Positions 17,698 to 26,585 of a stretch of DNA of 64,000 bases are shown here, in pieces; positions within the stretch are counted from its first letter, which is position 1; the number at the start of each line of letters is the position of its first letter. Both the position numbers and the translations under genes were made by a program. The stretch comes from SOIA01 sp964348015. Lineage in GTDB: Bacteria; Acidobacteriota; Aminicenantia; Aminicenantales; Aminicenantaceae. The DNA is taken from contig CAYGBC010000050.1 of assembly GCA_964348015.1 (NCBI GenBank), positions 124,001-188,000 of the forward strand, in the 5' to 3' direction. The notes below the pieces were generated by a model. It was given only the letters and a program-made list of their open reading frames with translations. It made no database searches and had not been told where the DNA came from.

Positions 17698-17726
17698 TTG
17701 ATAATTTTTCTGGCTTTAAATACTTT
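17698..17726 (+). promoter_or_regulatory. Putative promoter of mazG
   Basis: TTGATA, a 17-base spacer and TACTTT, 57 bases before the mazG ATG, in the divergent gap with the DUF1844 gene. Confidence 0.4.
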
Positions 17727-17783
17727 ATATATGTCGAGAGGAAATATTACAATATTCATCATTCGAATTCAAGGAGAAGAGTC

Positions 17784-18572
17784 ATGGAAGATGCTGAAAA
17801 AGCAGGAAAAGAATTCCAACAGCTGGTTCAGATCTTGGATGAACTCCGGGGAGATAACGGATGTCCCTGGGACAGAGAACAGGATGAAAAGTCCATAGCA
17901 AACTATTTTTTAGAGGAAGTCTACGAAGCTGTGGATGCCATCCACGCTGGGGATGCAGAGTCTCTGGCAGAAGAGCTGGGGGATGTCCTGATGGAGGTCG
18001 TGTTTTTAGCTCGAATATTCAAAGAGAAAGACAAATTCTCTGTATCTGATGCTTTAGAGGGAATCAACCAGAAAATGATCCACCGCCATCCTCATGTGTT
18101 CGCTCAAAAAAAATTGGGGACCTCTGATGAAGTCATCGATGAATGGTGCCGAAAGAAGCAAGAAGAAAAAGAGAGGAAATCCGTGTTAGATGGAATGGCC
18201 AGCTGTCTGCCTTCGCTTTTAGAAGCCTTCCAGATCGGACTCCGTGTCTCCCAGCATGGATTCGACTGGGCCAAATCTGCGGACGCCCTTCAGAAAGTCA
18301 AAGAGGAGATATCTGAATTGGAGGAAGCCTTGAAAAGAAATGACAGGGATGAGGTGTTCATGGAGGTCGGTGATCTTTTATTTGCGATGTCCAACGTCTC
18401 TCGCCTTTTGGGTATCAATCCTGAGATTGCGCTCAGAGAGGCCAATAGAAAATTCACCAGAAGGTTCCGATTCATGGAAAAAAAACTTCAGGAGGAGGGA
18501 AAAGAGCTCCGCCAGGCCACACTCGAAGAGATGGATGAAATATGGGAAGACGCGAAAAGGAAGATTGAATGA
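17784..18572 (+). CDS. mazG: Nucleoside triphosphate pyrophosphohydrolase MazG
   Basis: 262 residues with two MazG domains, each carrying the EExxE...ExxD pattern (NYFLEEVYEAVDAI with AEELGDVLMEVVFLA; EISELEEAL with MEVGDLLFAMSNV). It hydrolyses NTPs to NMP and pyrophosphate, clearing aberrant nucleotides. The start is the ATG preceded by AAGGAGAAGAGTC; the open frame continues 168 bases upstream but without a suitable start context. It converges with prfB, with 14 bases between stops. Confidence 0.95.
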   Translation: MEDAEKAGKEFQQLVQILDELRGDNGCPWDREQDEKSIANYFLEEVYEAVDAIHAGDAESLAEELGDVLMEVVFLARIFKEKDKFSVSDALEGINQKMIHRHPHVFAQKKLGTSDEVIDEWCRKKQEEKERKSVLDGMASCLPSLLEAFQIGLRVSQHGFDWAKSADALQKVKEEISELEEALKRNDRDEVFMEVGDLLFAMSNVSRLLGINPEIALREANRKFTRRFRFMEKKLQEEGKELRQATLEEMDEIWEDAKRKIE

Positions 18573-18586
18573 AGGAGGGGACACTT

Positions 18587-19700
18587 TTATTTGTTGTGGT
18601 TTGTTTCTGATTTTCTGGCGATAAGGTTGGATTTGATAAATTCGTCGATATCTCCGTCCAGAACCCTGTCCACATCTCCGATTTCCACGTTTGTCCTCAA
18701 ATCCTTTATCATCCTGTAAGGCTGGAGCACGTAAGACCTGATCTGATTTCCCCAGGCGATATCCGATTTTGCGTCTTCGAGTTTTTCAAGTTTTTCCTGT
18801 TTGGCTTTCTTTTCGAGCTCGTAGATTCTCGACTTGAGGACCTTCAGAGCACTGGCTTTATTCTTGTGCTGGGATCTTTCACTCTGACATTGAACGACTA
18901 TGCCTGTGGGGATGTGAGTTATTCTGACAGCAGAATCAGTGACGTTGACATGCTGTCCTCCACGCCCCGAAGCCCGGTAGGTATCGATCCGCAGGTCTTC
19001 CGGGTTGATCTCGACTTCAATGTCTTCTTCGACCTCAGGATAGACAAAGACAGCCGCAAAGGACGTGTGGCGTCTTTTGTTGGCATCAAAAGGAGATATT
19101 CTGACAAGACGGTGGACACCGGATTCCTGACTGAGATTGCCGAAAGCGTATTCTCCTTGTATGCGCACCGTAACGCTTTTCAGTCCGGCTTCTTCCCCAG
19201 CAAGAAAATCGAGAATATCGGCTTTGAAACCTTTCCTCTCCGCATATCTCAAATACATCCTGAGAAGTATTTGGGCCCAGTCCTGGGATTCGGTCCCGCC
19301 CGCGCCCGGGTGAATAGTGAGAATAGCATTTCGCGCATCATCCTCCTCAAAAAAGAGTGTCTGGAGCTCTGCCCTTTCAAGGTTTTTTTCGAATGATGCG
19401 AGAGACTTGCTGATCTCTGCGTCCACATTTTCTCCCTCTTCTGCTAATTCTTCCAGAACTTCGATTTCTTCCTTTTCTCGGTAGAGTCGGGTGAGAAATT
19501 GAATGTTTTTTTCGAGTATTTTTCTGCTCTGCTGGAGGGACTGGAATTTAGACTGATCTTTCCAGATGTCAGGAGTGGAAAGTTCTGTGTTTATGGCATC
19601 GAACTCAGCCTCTTTTTGGCTGAGGTCAAAGATAACCTCTGAGTTCTTCGAATTTGGAAAGGCATTCTTTGATCTTGACGAGAAGATCAGAGTGACTCAT
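18587..19700 (-). CDS. prfB: Peptide chain release factor 2, expressed by programmed +1 frameshift
   Basis: The uninterrupted frame gives only 279 residues from a GTG, lacking the RF2 N terminus, but the upstream minus-strand sequence supplies it. From the ATG at 19700, 24 codons end in LRGYL followed by an in-frame TGA (19626-19628), within CTT TGA C, the classic RF2 autoregulatory site, preceded by AGAGGT. A +1 shift that skips base 19628 joins frames (18587-19627 with 19629-19700) and yields about 370 residues, the normal RF2 length. The GGQ motif lies in SGRGGQHVNVTDSA and the stop-codon recognition tripeptide is SPF (RISPFDANKRR). It terminates translation at UGA and UAA. It overlaps the end of lnt by 14 bases. 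Confidence 0.95.
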
Positions 19701-21243
19701 CTTTGGGGCGGCGTCTTTTTCTTTCATTTCTTTTCTTTGCAACTGCAAGAATAATGAATACAGGGGTTAAAGTCAAGCTCAGCAGCGGAAGGACATCCCC
19801 AAATTGTGTATAGAAGGTCATTCTTGTTGATGGAGTGATGACTTCTGTGAGGTGAGTTTGCGTCATCAGCTTGGATTTGGAGAGGATGCGTCCGTAGGGA
19901 TCGATTATGCCGCTGATCCCAGTGGTGGCGGCCCTGAGGAGATACCGTCTGTTTTCGACTGCTCGCAAGACAGCCATCGAAAAATGCTGATACGGAGCCG
20001 AGCTTTTTCCGTACCAGCCATCGTTAGTGATCGTCACCAGAAAATCTGCGCCTTTTTTCACGAATCTTCGAACGAGATTTGGAAAAATGATTTCATAGCA
20101 TATAGGAGAGCCGAAATTGAGTGACTGGAAGGAGTGGAGTGTGTATTGTGTTCCTGGCGAGATTTCCCCGATGGCGTGAGTCATTTTTTCGATAAAGGAA
20201 AAGATTTTTTTATATGGAGTGTATTCGCCGAAGGGGACTAAATGGATTTTGTAGTAGTGGCTGGTCGGAAGGTCTGGGCTGAGGCACAACGCCGTATTGT
20301 AGTAGCGCACGTTTCCTGGGGTACTGGTTTTTTCGTTTGTCCCGAGTAGAAGAGTGCAGTCTGTTTCCTGAACGAAGATGTTGAGTTGTTCTTTAAAGTC
20401 TTGAAAGTAACCGTAAGAGCAGCTGAAGCAAAGAGGAACAGAGAATTCAGGCCAGATGATAAGTTTCGCCCCGTCTTCGTATGACTTACGGCTCAGTTCA
20501 ATGTGTCGGTCGAAAAGGCTCCAGATTTCCTGGCTCGTGACTTGATCCCAGTATATATCAGAAGAGACGTTTCCCTGGATGACTGAAGCCGTGAACGAGT
20601 ATTCGGAGGGAATGATTTTCTTCAGGCTTAGGAATCCTCCCAGGTGGATGATGAGCACCATAGCGAGAACAGAGAAAAAGGGTGCTTTTTTCCTGTGCTT
20701 GAGGGAGTAGAGAAACGCGCTTTGGAAGAGAACAAGCACGAATGAAAGTCCGTAGACTCCTGTTATCGATGCCATCTGGATAAACCAGATGTTCTGGTAT
20801 TGTGTCGAGCCGATTAGGCCCCAGGGAAATCCTGTTAAAAAATGAGTGAGGATGTATTCCAAAGAAATCCAGAGAAAAGGTGCCAGTAAAAAGACCAATT
20901 TGGGAAAGGATTGTGAGATTTTTGTCCAGAGGAAACAGAAGAAGGCCCAGTAAAGCGCCAGAAATAAAACAAAAACCACATAAATGATAATACTTATTCC
21001 TATCGAGAGATTTCCGTAATGGGCCGGAACCGACGGGATCCAGTAAATCAGGACAGCGTTGTAGGAACACCCCGCAATAAGTCCCAGGAGGAAGGACTGA
21101 GCAGGTTTTTTTTTGAGGATGACGAACAGCAGGGGAATGAGGGAAATCCAGGCGAGAAACGAAAGGCCAAACTTGGGAGCCGAAAAGGCCATCAGGACTC
21201 CGCTGCTGATGGCGAGTGCGATGTCGGTTATTCTGTCTCTCAA
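19687..21243 (-). CDS. lnt: Apolipoprotein N-acyltransferase
   Basis: 518 residues. Seven or so membrane helices in the first ~210 residues and one near the C terminus frame a carbon-nitrogen hydrolase domain. The Glu-Lys-Cys catalytic set is visible: WPEFSVP, the region around PFGEYTPYKK, and SPICYEIIFP. It adds the third acyl chain to lipoproteins at the outer face of the inner membrane, fitting the many lipoproteins here. The start is a TTG with GGGG seven to eight bases upstream, so a little uncertain. Confidence 0.93.
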   Translation of the reverse strand: MRDRITDIALAISSGVLMAFSAPKFGLSFLAWISLIPLLFVILKKKPAQSFLLGLIAGCSYNAVLIYWIPSVPAHYGNLSIGISIIIYVVFVLFLALYWAFFCFLWTKISQSFPKLVFLLAPFLWISLEYILTHFLTGFPWGLIGSTQYQNIWFIQMASITGVYGLSFVLVLFQSAFLYSLKHRKKAPFFSVLAMVLIIHLGGFLSLKKIIPSEYSFTASVIQGNVSSDIYWDQVTSQEIWSLFDRHIELSRKSYEDGAKLIIWPEFSVPLCFSCSYGYFQDFKEQLNIFVQETDCTLLLGTNEKTSTPGNVRYYNTALCLSPDLPTSHYYKIHLVPFGEYTPYKKIFSFIEKMTHAIGEISPGTQYTLHSFQSLNFGSPICYEIIFPNLVRRFVKKGADFLVTITNDGWYGKSSAPYQHFSMAVLRAVENRRYLLRAATTGISGIIDPYGRILSKSKLMTQTHLTEVITPSTRMTFYTQFGDVLPLLSLTLTPVFIILAVAKKRNERKRRRPKDESL

Positions 21244-21313
21244 AATGGAACCCCGGAGGTGAACAGTGTTCCGGAAGACTTTTATCGGGAAAGCGCGGTC
21301 TGTCTCCAGGAGC

Positions 21314-21844
21314 TTAGCTTCGAACGATAAAGTAGTCGGTCTTCCTGGTCGTTTCAGCCTTTAACTGAGCAAGGACTTCCTCGGCTTTTTCTCTTGTTTC
21401 GTAGCCTCCGATCCTCACACGAAAAATCGGTCTCGCATCCGTTGAAAAGGGCTCGAGAACAAGAGCCGGATAGCCTTTCGCCTTGAATAGCTCTGCAAAC
21501 GAGGTTGCGGCATCTTTGCTGTTCAGTGCTGCGAGTTGTATGTAATAAAGGTTGGTTGGTGCAGGCGGTTCCTTCTTCTGAGTTTTTTCTTTGGCCCTCT
21601 GATGAGAGGCAATCTCTTTGCTGATCGGATCTTTTGTTTCCTCGACGGGTCCGGCAGCTTTTTCCGCAGTCTGCACGACCTGGCTCGAAGGGGTTAAGCC
21701 CGATTCTTTGACGAGTTCAGCCTGTTTCTTGCCTACGGATACGCCAAGGAGAAAGATAACAACGCCAAGGGCTAAAATCGCTATGAAGATGACGGCAAGC
21801 TGCGCGCTGGAGAGCTGAATCTCTCTGTAATCTTTATTGGCCAC
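21314..21844 (-). CDS. SPOR-domain membrane protein
   Basis: 176 residues: a short cytoplasmic N terminus, one membrane helix at ~14-36 (LAVIFIAILALGVVIFLLGV), a polar linker, then a C-terminal SPOR domain of ~75 residues (YYIQLAALNSKDAATSFAE ... VRIGGYETREKAEEVL). SPOR domains bind denuded glycan strands of septal peptidoglycan, so a cell-division or envelope role is inferred. It lies 11 bases after the slipin gene and 70 before lnt. Confidence 0.88.
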   Translation of the reverse strand: MANKDYREIQLSSAQLAVIFIAILALGVVIFLLGVSVGKKQAELVKESGLTPSSQVVQTAEKAAGPVEETKDPISKEIASHQRAKEKTQKKEPPAPTNLYYIQLAALNSKDAATSFAELFKAKGYPALVLEPFSTDARPIFRVRIGGYETREKAEEVLAQLKAETTRKTDYFIVRS

Positions 21845-21855
21845 GGCTTATTTTT

Positions 21856-22608
21856 TCACTCCTTTGCTTTTTGAAAAAAGGCTTTGAGCATTTCGATAGG
21901 AACCGGAAAAACAATGGTCGAATTTTTTTCCGTCGCGACTTCCGTCAACGTGCCTAAGAACCTGAGCTGGAGAGCCTGCGGATTTTTCGATATGATATCC
22001 GCCGCCTTTGTGAGCTGGCCTGCGGCCTGGAACTCTCCGTCAGCATGGATGATCTTGGCTCTTTTTTCTCTTTCCGCTTCGGCCTGCTTGGCAATGGCTC
22101 TGACCATGTTTTCCGGAAGATCGACATGCTTCATTTCCACTAATTGAACCTTGATGCCCCACGGATCGGTGTGTTTGTCGATGATTTCCTGGAGCTGGGC
22201 GTTGAGTTTTTCTCTTTCTGAGAGGAGTTCGTCAAGCTCGACTTCACCGAGCACGCTCCGCAGCGTGGTCTGAGCGAGCTGAGAGGTGGCGAAGAGGTAA
22301 TCCTGGACCTCGATGACTGCTTTTTGTGGCTCCATGACACGAAAATACACAACCGCATTGACCTTCACAGAGACGTTGTCTTTGGTGATGACATCTTGAG
22401 GAGGAATGTCCATAACGACTATCCTCAGGCTGACCCTGACCATGCGGTCGATCGGAGGAAACACAAAAATCAACCCGGGTCCTTTCGGCCTGGCAAGGAC
22501 TCTTCCTAACCGGAAAATGACGCCGCGCTCGTATTCCCTTAAGATTTTAATCGCATTCAGCAGGTAGAGCACGAAGAGGGCTATGATGATACCTAAAAAA
22601 GTTTGCAT
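21856..22608 (-). CDS. Slipin (stomatin/SPFH family membrane protein)
   Basis: 250 residues. An N-terminal hydrophobic hairpin (residues ~3-20) is followed by the SPFH/band-7 domain with the family hallmarks EYERGVIFRLGRV, DIPPQDVITKDNVSV and the oligomerising helix AIAKQAEAEREKRAKII. Slipins form membrane microdomain oligomers and typically pair with NfeD, the gene directly upstream here (160 bases apart). Confidence 0.94.
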   Translation of the reverse strand: MQTFLGIIIALFVLYLLNAIKILREYERGVIFRLGRVLARPKGPGLIFVFPPIDRMVRVSLRIVVMDIPPQDVITKDNVSVKVNAVVYFRVMEPQKAVIEVQDYLFATSQLAQTTLRSVLGEVELDELLSEREKLNAQLQEIIDKHTDPWGIKVQLVEMKHVDLPENMVRAIAKQAEAEREKRAKIIHADGEFQAAGQLTKAADIISKNPQALQLRFLGTLTEVATEKNSTIVFPVPIEMLKAFFQKAKE

Positions 22609-22768
22609 TTTTACCTCCTGAGTTGAGTGTTGTCTGTCATAATTCTATTTTTTTCTGGACTTCTTTTGATTCTCCATAATGTTGTTTTTCAAAAAGTTTT
22701 GATTGCATGCGAATAACGCTCAATCCTTTTCTCATCCAAGAAGGAGTGCCATATCATCTTCGTTCATT

Positions 22769-24046
22769 TCACAATTTAGTCACTTTCAGCATCAGGTTTT
22801 TCTTGACTTCAAGGATTTTGACCTTGGTGCCCTTCGGAATATTTTCTGAAGATTCTGCGTTCCACAGCTCACCATGGACAAAGACTTTTCCTTCTGGTTT
22901 GAGGTCGCTCTGAGCCACTCCGGTTTCTCCCACCAGTCCCTCTCTTCCTGTGTGGACTCTACTCAAGTGCGCTCGGATGGCAATGACGATCAAAAAGATG
23001 AAAATTAAAGATAAACCCACAGCCACGGGAATGATAAATTTCAGGCTGGGGCGCAATTCCGGAATTGGAGCCGGTATGAGCATGATGGACCCGATGACCA
23101 TTGCCGCTATTCCTCCTACGGTTAAAATTCCATAACTCTGGATTTTTATCTCAAGAACGAATAATCCGATGGCTAATAAGATCAGCAATAAGCCGACGTA
23201 ATTAATGGGGAGTATCTGGAAAGAGAATATAGCGAGGAGCAGGAATATTCCTCCCAATACGCCGGGAAGAATGGAGCCCGGATTCGAAAATTCGAAGTAC
23301 AGCCCGAGCAATCCCAGCATGAGAAGAATATAGGCCAGGTTAGGATTGGAAATCGTGATCAGGAACTTCTGTCTGGCCGACATCGGAATTTCGATGATTT
23401 CTTCATCTCCGAGCTCAAGAATTTCTTCTTCGTCGGTGAACCTTTTGAGCCTTTTGCCATCAAAGAATTCGATGATTTCCTGTTCGTCTTTGGCGATCAG
23501 ATCGATCAGGTTTCCTTCCAGAGCTTCTTTTTCTGTCCAAGAGGTGCTTTTTCTGACGGCCTCTTCGGCAAGCCGTGTGTTTCTTCCTCTTTTTTCCGCG
23601 AGTGTTTTGATATAAGCCGCGGCATCCTGAGTGACTTTATCCTCCATTGTCTTATCCATGGATTGCCCTGTGATGGATACCCCGACAGGATGAGCCGCGC
23701 CCGTGCTCGTTCCAGGGGCCATGACGAATATGTCGCAGGCGATGGAGATAAAGAATCCGGCTGATGCGGCGCGGCCACCGCTGGGACTGACATAAGCGGC
23801 GACTGGAGTTTTCGAGCTCAGAATTCTCTCGATGATCTCTCTCATCGAAGAGTCCAGGCCTCCAGGAGTGTTGAGAGTGATAATAACCAAGCTGGCGTTT
23901 TCTTTCTCGGCCCTGTCGATGGTGTCTCTGATGTATTCGGAGGTAATCGGATGGATGGGAGCGTCCACAGTGATCTTCAGGATGGAGGAGAAACCTAAGG
24001 AAGGGATGACAATCATAAAGAGAAGTAGAGTTAATCCTTTCTTCAT
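22769..24046 (-). CDS. NfeD-family membrane serine protease
   Basis: 425 residues, the long (NfeD1b) form. A signal peptide leads to a ClpP-like domain with the catalytic Ser in SPSGGRAASAGFFI (near residue 93) and Lys in MEDKVTQDAAAYIK; then four or five membrane helices (~235-345), and a C-terminal OB-fold domain (VGETGVAQSDLKPEGKVFV). In archaea the homologue cleaves stomatin C termini; the adjacent slipin gene is the predicted partner. Confidence 0.94.
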   Translation of the reverse strand: MKKGLTLLLFMIVIPSLGFSSILKITVDAPIHPITSEYIRDTIDRAEKENASLVIITLNTPGGLDSSMREIIERILSSKTPVAAYVSPSGGRAASAGFFISIACDIFVMAPGTSTGAAHPVGVSITGQSMDKTMEDKVTQDAAAYIKTLAEKRGRNTRLAEEAVRKSTSWTEKEALEGNLIDLIAKDEQEIIEFFDGKRLKRFTDEEEILELGDEEIIEIPMSARQKFLITISNPNLAYILLMLGLLGLYFEFSNPGSILPGVLGGIFLLLAIFSFQILPINYVGLLLILLAIGLFVLEIKIQSYGILTVGGIAAMVIGSIMLIPAPIPELRPSLKFIIPVAVGLSLIFIFLIVIAIRAHLSRVHTGREGLVGETGVAQSDLKPEGKVFVHGELWNAESSENIPKGTKVKILEVKKNLMLKVTKL

Positions 24047-24411
24047 TTCGTTTTCATTATATGTTTGGGCGAATCACAAGTCAATATGCGTCTTCCAAGT
24101 TGATTTATTCCGTCTTTGAGAAAGAATTGCCTTTGCGTCTCTATGAAAGAGAGGAGGGAATTCAAGTTCAGGATTCTTGATGGGAGTGTTTTTGAGACCG
24201 ATCTGATACGCAGGCACAGTGAGGGCCATGGAGTATGTTGTTGCGCAGTTTCAGCACTTCTCATTCGGATGATGTCGAAAAACTTGAATAGTTTCTGTGG
24301 AATTTGGAGGGCCGCAGCCTGACATATAGTGAATAAAATTAATAATTTATCTTGACATTTTATCTTTAATAAATTATTTATAATTAATCTATTAGCAATA
24401 AGGATGCATCG
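24047..24411. other. Intergenic region upstream of nfeD and the HU gene
   Basis: A divergent gap of 365 bases. The right end is strongly AT-rich and holds the HU promoter. Two short frames (24116-24322 plus, 24043-24264 minus) have no ribosome binding site or recognisable product. No RNA element was recognised in the remainder. Confidence 0.5.
24352..24380 (+). promoter_or_regulatory. Promoter of the HU gene
   Basis: A perfect TTGACA followed after 17 bases by TATTTA, in a very AT-rich tract; a TATAAT-like element lies four bases further on. The leader to the ATG is about 25 bases and contains AAGGA. Confidence 0.6.
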
Positions 24412-24681
24412 ATGATTAAGAATGATATCGCTCTCGCCATAGAAAAAAAATCTGAATTTAATAGGGCAAAATCATTGCTGATCGTCGAGGCGATTCTCTC
24501 TGCCCTCAAGGAAGCTCTGGCGGATGAAGAGAAAATTGAGATCAGGGGTTTTTCGAGTTTTAAAGTTGTCAAGAAAAAGACGGGATTCGGCAGGGACATT
24601 CGGAGAAAAAAACAGATCAAAATCAAGAAAGGAAAAAGAGTTAAATTCAGGCCTGGACAGGACCTAAAGAACGTCTCCTAA
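24412..24681 (+). CDS. HU/IHF family DNA-binding protein
   Basis: 89 residues, the normal HU length. The dimerising helices (residues 1-40) are followed by IEIRGFSSFKVVKKKTGFGRD, the beta-arm equivalent of the usual GFGxF/KxRxGRNP motif, and a basic C terminus. The canonical GRNPxTG arm tip is replaced by FGRDIRRKKQIKIKKGKR, so this is a divergent paralogue. It may be HU or IHF-like; which cannot be told from sequence. Confidence 0.9.
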   Translation: MIKNDIALAIEKKSEFNRAKSLLIVEAILSALKEALADEEKIEIRGFSSFKVVKKKTGFGRDIRRKKQIKIKKGKRVKFRPGQDLKNVS

Positions 24682-24740
24682 GTCAAGGTGCGATTCCTTC
24701 CTTTGGACCCCTCCTTTTTTATCAAAGCCACACAAGAATC

Positions 24741-25688
24741 ATGAGCAAGTACAAAATCAAGCCCCTTTCACCGGATGACCTCAAGACTTATCCTCTTCAT
24801 TCCCGGAAGAGCAAAGTGAATACCCAAAATTTTGCTTCGGTTCTGGCCCCGAATCAAATTTTTTCACAGTTCGTGGACAGCCTTCCCGATATCCTGGCGG
24901 GAAAGGATTTCAAAGAGTTCCTCTCTTTAATGGGGCAGGCGAAGAAAAAAAATAAAGCCATAATCTTTGCCCTAGGAGCTCATGTGATCAAAGTGGGGTT
25001 GAGCCCGGTTCTGATTGATTTAATGAGAGCAGGATGGGTCACAGCTCTGGCATTCAACGGCGCTGGGATCATTCATGATTTCGAAGTCGCATTTTCCGGT
25101 CAGACTTCTGAAGATGTTGAGCTTCAGCTCAAGGGCGGACGATTCGGGATGGCACACGAAACGGCTGAGATGTTGAATGAATCCATCAATTCAGGAAGAG
25201 AGAAAGGAATGGGATTAGGCGAGGTTCTGGGAGAGATGGTCTCCGCATCTGATTTCCCACACAAGAAGATGAGCCTCCTGGCTGCGGCGTATGATTTGAA
25301 CATCCCGGTCACAGTCCACGTCGCCATCGGAACAGATACAATCCACTTTCATCCCAAAACCAGGGGCGATATTGTGGGAGAACTTTCTCTCAAGGATTTT
25401 TTCCTCCTTTGTGCCCTGTTGGAAAAGCTCGAGGGAGGAGGAATTTTCATGAATGTCGGATCCGCAGTGGTTCTTCCAGAAGTTTTTCTCAAAGCGTTAT
25501 CTTTTGTCAGAAACCAGGGCCAAACTCTTGAGGATTTCACCACCGCTGTTTTTGATTTTATCCACCATTACAGGCCTCATCACAATGTGGTGAAAAGGCC
25601 CCATGGAAAAAAAGGGAAAGGGTTCTACTTCATCGGCCATCATGAGCTCTTGATCCCGCTCCTGGCCGCCTCATTGAAATCGCTGTAA
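24741..25688 (+). CDS. Deoxyhypusine-synthase-like family protein
   Basis: 315 residues, with conserved-looking blocks AIIFALGAHVIKVGLSPVL, LAFNGAGIIHDFEVAFSG and HVAIGTDTIHFHP. The arrangement recalls the NAD-dependent deoxyhypusine synthase fold, and related bacterial proteins of this length are usually left unnamed. Bacteria lack eIF5A, so hypusine formation is not expected and the reaction is unknown. No signal peptide or membrane segment is present. It follows the HU gene by 59 bases in the same direction and ends just before a large inverted repeat. Confidence 0.55.
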   Translation: MSKYKIKPLSPDDLKTYPLHSRKSKVNTQNFASVLAPNQIFSQFVDSLPDILAGKDFKEFLSLMGQAKKKNKAIIFALGAHVIKVGLSPVLIDLMRAGWVTALAFNGAGIIHDFEVAFSGQTSEDVELQLKGGRFGMAHETAEMLNESINSGREKGMGLGEVLGEMVSASDFPHKKMSLLAAAYDLNIPVTVHVAIGTDTIHFHPKTRGDIVGELSLKDFFLLCALLEKLEGGGIFMNVGSAVVLPEVFLKALSFVRNQGQTLEDFTTAVFDFIHHYRPHHNVVKRPHGKKGKGFYFIGHHELLIPLLAASLKSL

Positions 25689-25692
25689 GTAA

Positions 25693-25775
25693 GGGGTCAG
25701 GTCTTAACATTTGACATTTTCCAAGTAAGAAACACTTTGAATGTAGGGAAATGTCAAATGTTAAGACCTGACCCC
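25693..25775. repeat. 27-bp perfect inverted repeat, MITE/REP-like
   Basis: Arms 25693-25719 and 25749-25775 are exact reverse complements (outer end GGGGTCAGGTCTTAACATT) separated by 29 bases. The element lies between two convergent genes and its right arm encodes the last residues and stop codon of coaE. Similar GGGGTCAGGTCTT-type palindromes are often REP/MITE elements mobilised by REP-associated transposases; this is the only copy I saw here. It may also act as a bidirectional transcription barrier, although no T-run follows. Confidence 0.8.
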
Positions 25776-26387
25776 CATTTTTACTTCAAAGTCGATCATT
25801 AAATTTCTGTACACGCGCTCCGTTTGCTCGACTGTATCCTTGAGCGTTCCTGATGTATCGATTATGTAATCTGCATATTTGAGCTTGTCTTCCGGTTTCA
25901 TTTGGCTTTTGAATTTCTGGAGGGCCTCTTTTCGAGTGATCCGGTCTCTCTCCATTAATCTTTTAATTTGGACATCCTGACTGCAGTAGACAACAATGAC
26001 TTTGTCGAAAAAATCAGTCAACCCGGCTTCAACTGTCAAGGCCGCCTCGGAAACAAAAATATTGAAATGCCCTTCCTGTTCAAGCTTTTGAATCGTTTCT
26101 TTTTTCTTTTCTTGAACAAGCGGATGAAGAAGCGCATTGAGAAAACTCTGCTCTTTCTTATCCGAGAAGATGATTTTTCCCAATCTGGGCCGGTTAATTG
26201 TCTTGTCTTCATTCAGGATTTCTGTGCCAAAGTGGTCGACTATTTTTTCCCAAGCGGATTTATGCGGTTCCATGAGTTCATGGGCGACTTTATCTGCATG
26301 ATGGATGTAACAGCCCAAATCTCTCAGGATGTCGGCGACAACAGATTTTCCTGATGCGATTCCACCTGTTAAGGCAACAGTTAACAT
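25761..26387 (-). CDS. coaE: Dephospho-CoA kinase
   Basis: 208 residues. The P-loop GGIASGKS is at residues 8-15 and HADKVAHELM follows; the LID region is around RDRITRKEA. It catalyses the last step of coenzyme A synthesis. The final residues (after DFEVK) and the TAA are read from the right arm of the adjacent inverted repeat, so the native C terminus has probably been replaced or extended by that insertion; the domain itself is complete. Confidence 0.95.
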   Translation of the reverse strand: MLTVALTGGIASGKSVVADILRDLGCYIHHADKVAHELMEPHKSAWEKIVDHFGTEILNEDKTINRPRLGKIIFSDKKEQSFLNALLHPLVQEKKKETIQKLEQEGHFNIFVSEAALTVEAGLTDFFDKVIVVYCSQDVQIKRLMERDRITRKEALQKFKSQMKPEDKLKYADYIIDTSGTLKDTVEQTERVYRNLMIDFEVKMGVRS

Positions 26388-26585
26388 TGGAATTCTCTTT
26401 TCAAAAGTGGGCAGTCCTTTTTTCCATGAAATTATGGACTCAAAGGGACAGCCCCCATTTTTTCTGTGTGTCTACTTTTTTTTTGTCCGTGCGTGCCGGA
26501 GCGGATTCTTAGGAATTTTTGGGAATATTTTTTGTTGCTGGAGGAGTTGAATTCAGCGTAAATATTTTCGTGCAGGATTTCTTTC

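Noticed and set aside
18587..19426. prfB as a truncated 279-residue gene starting at GTG
   Set aside because: The missing N-terminal region is present upstream in the same frame and joins to an ATG through a canonical +1 frameshift site.
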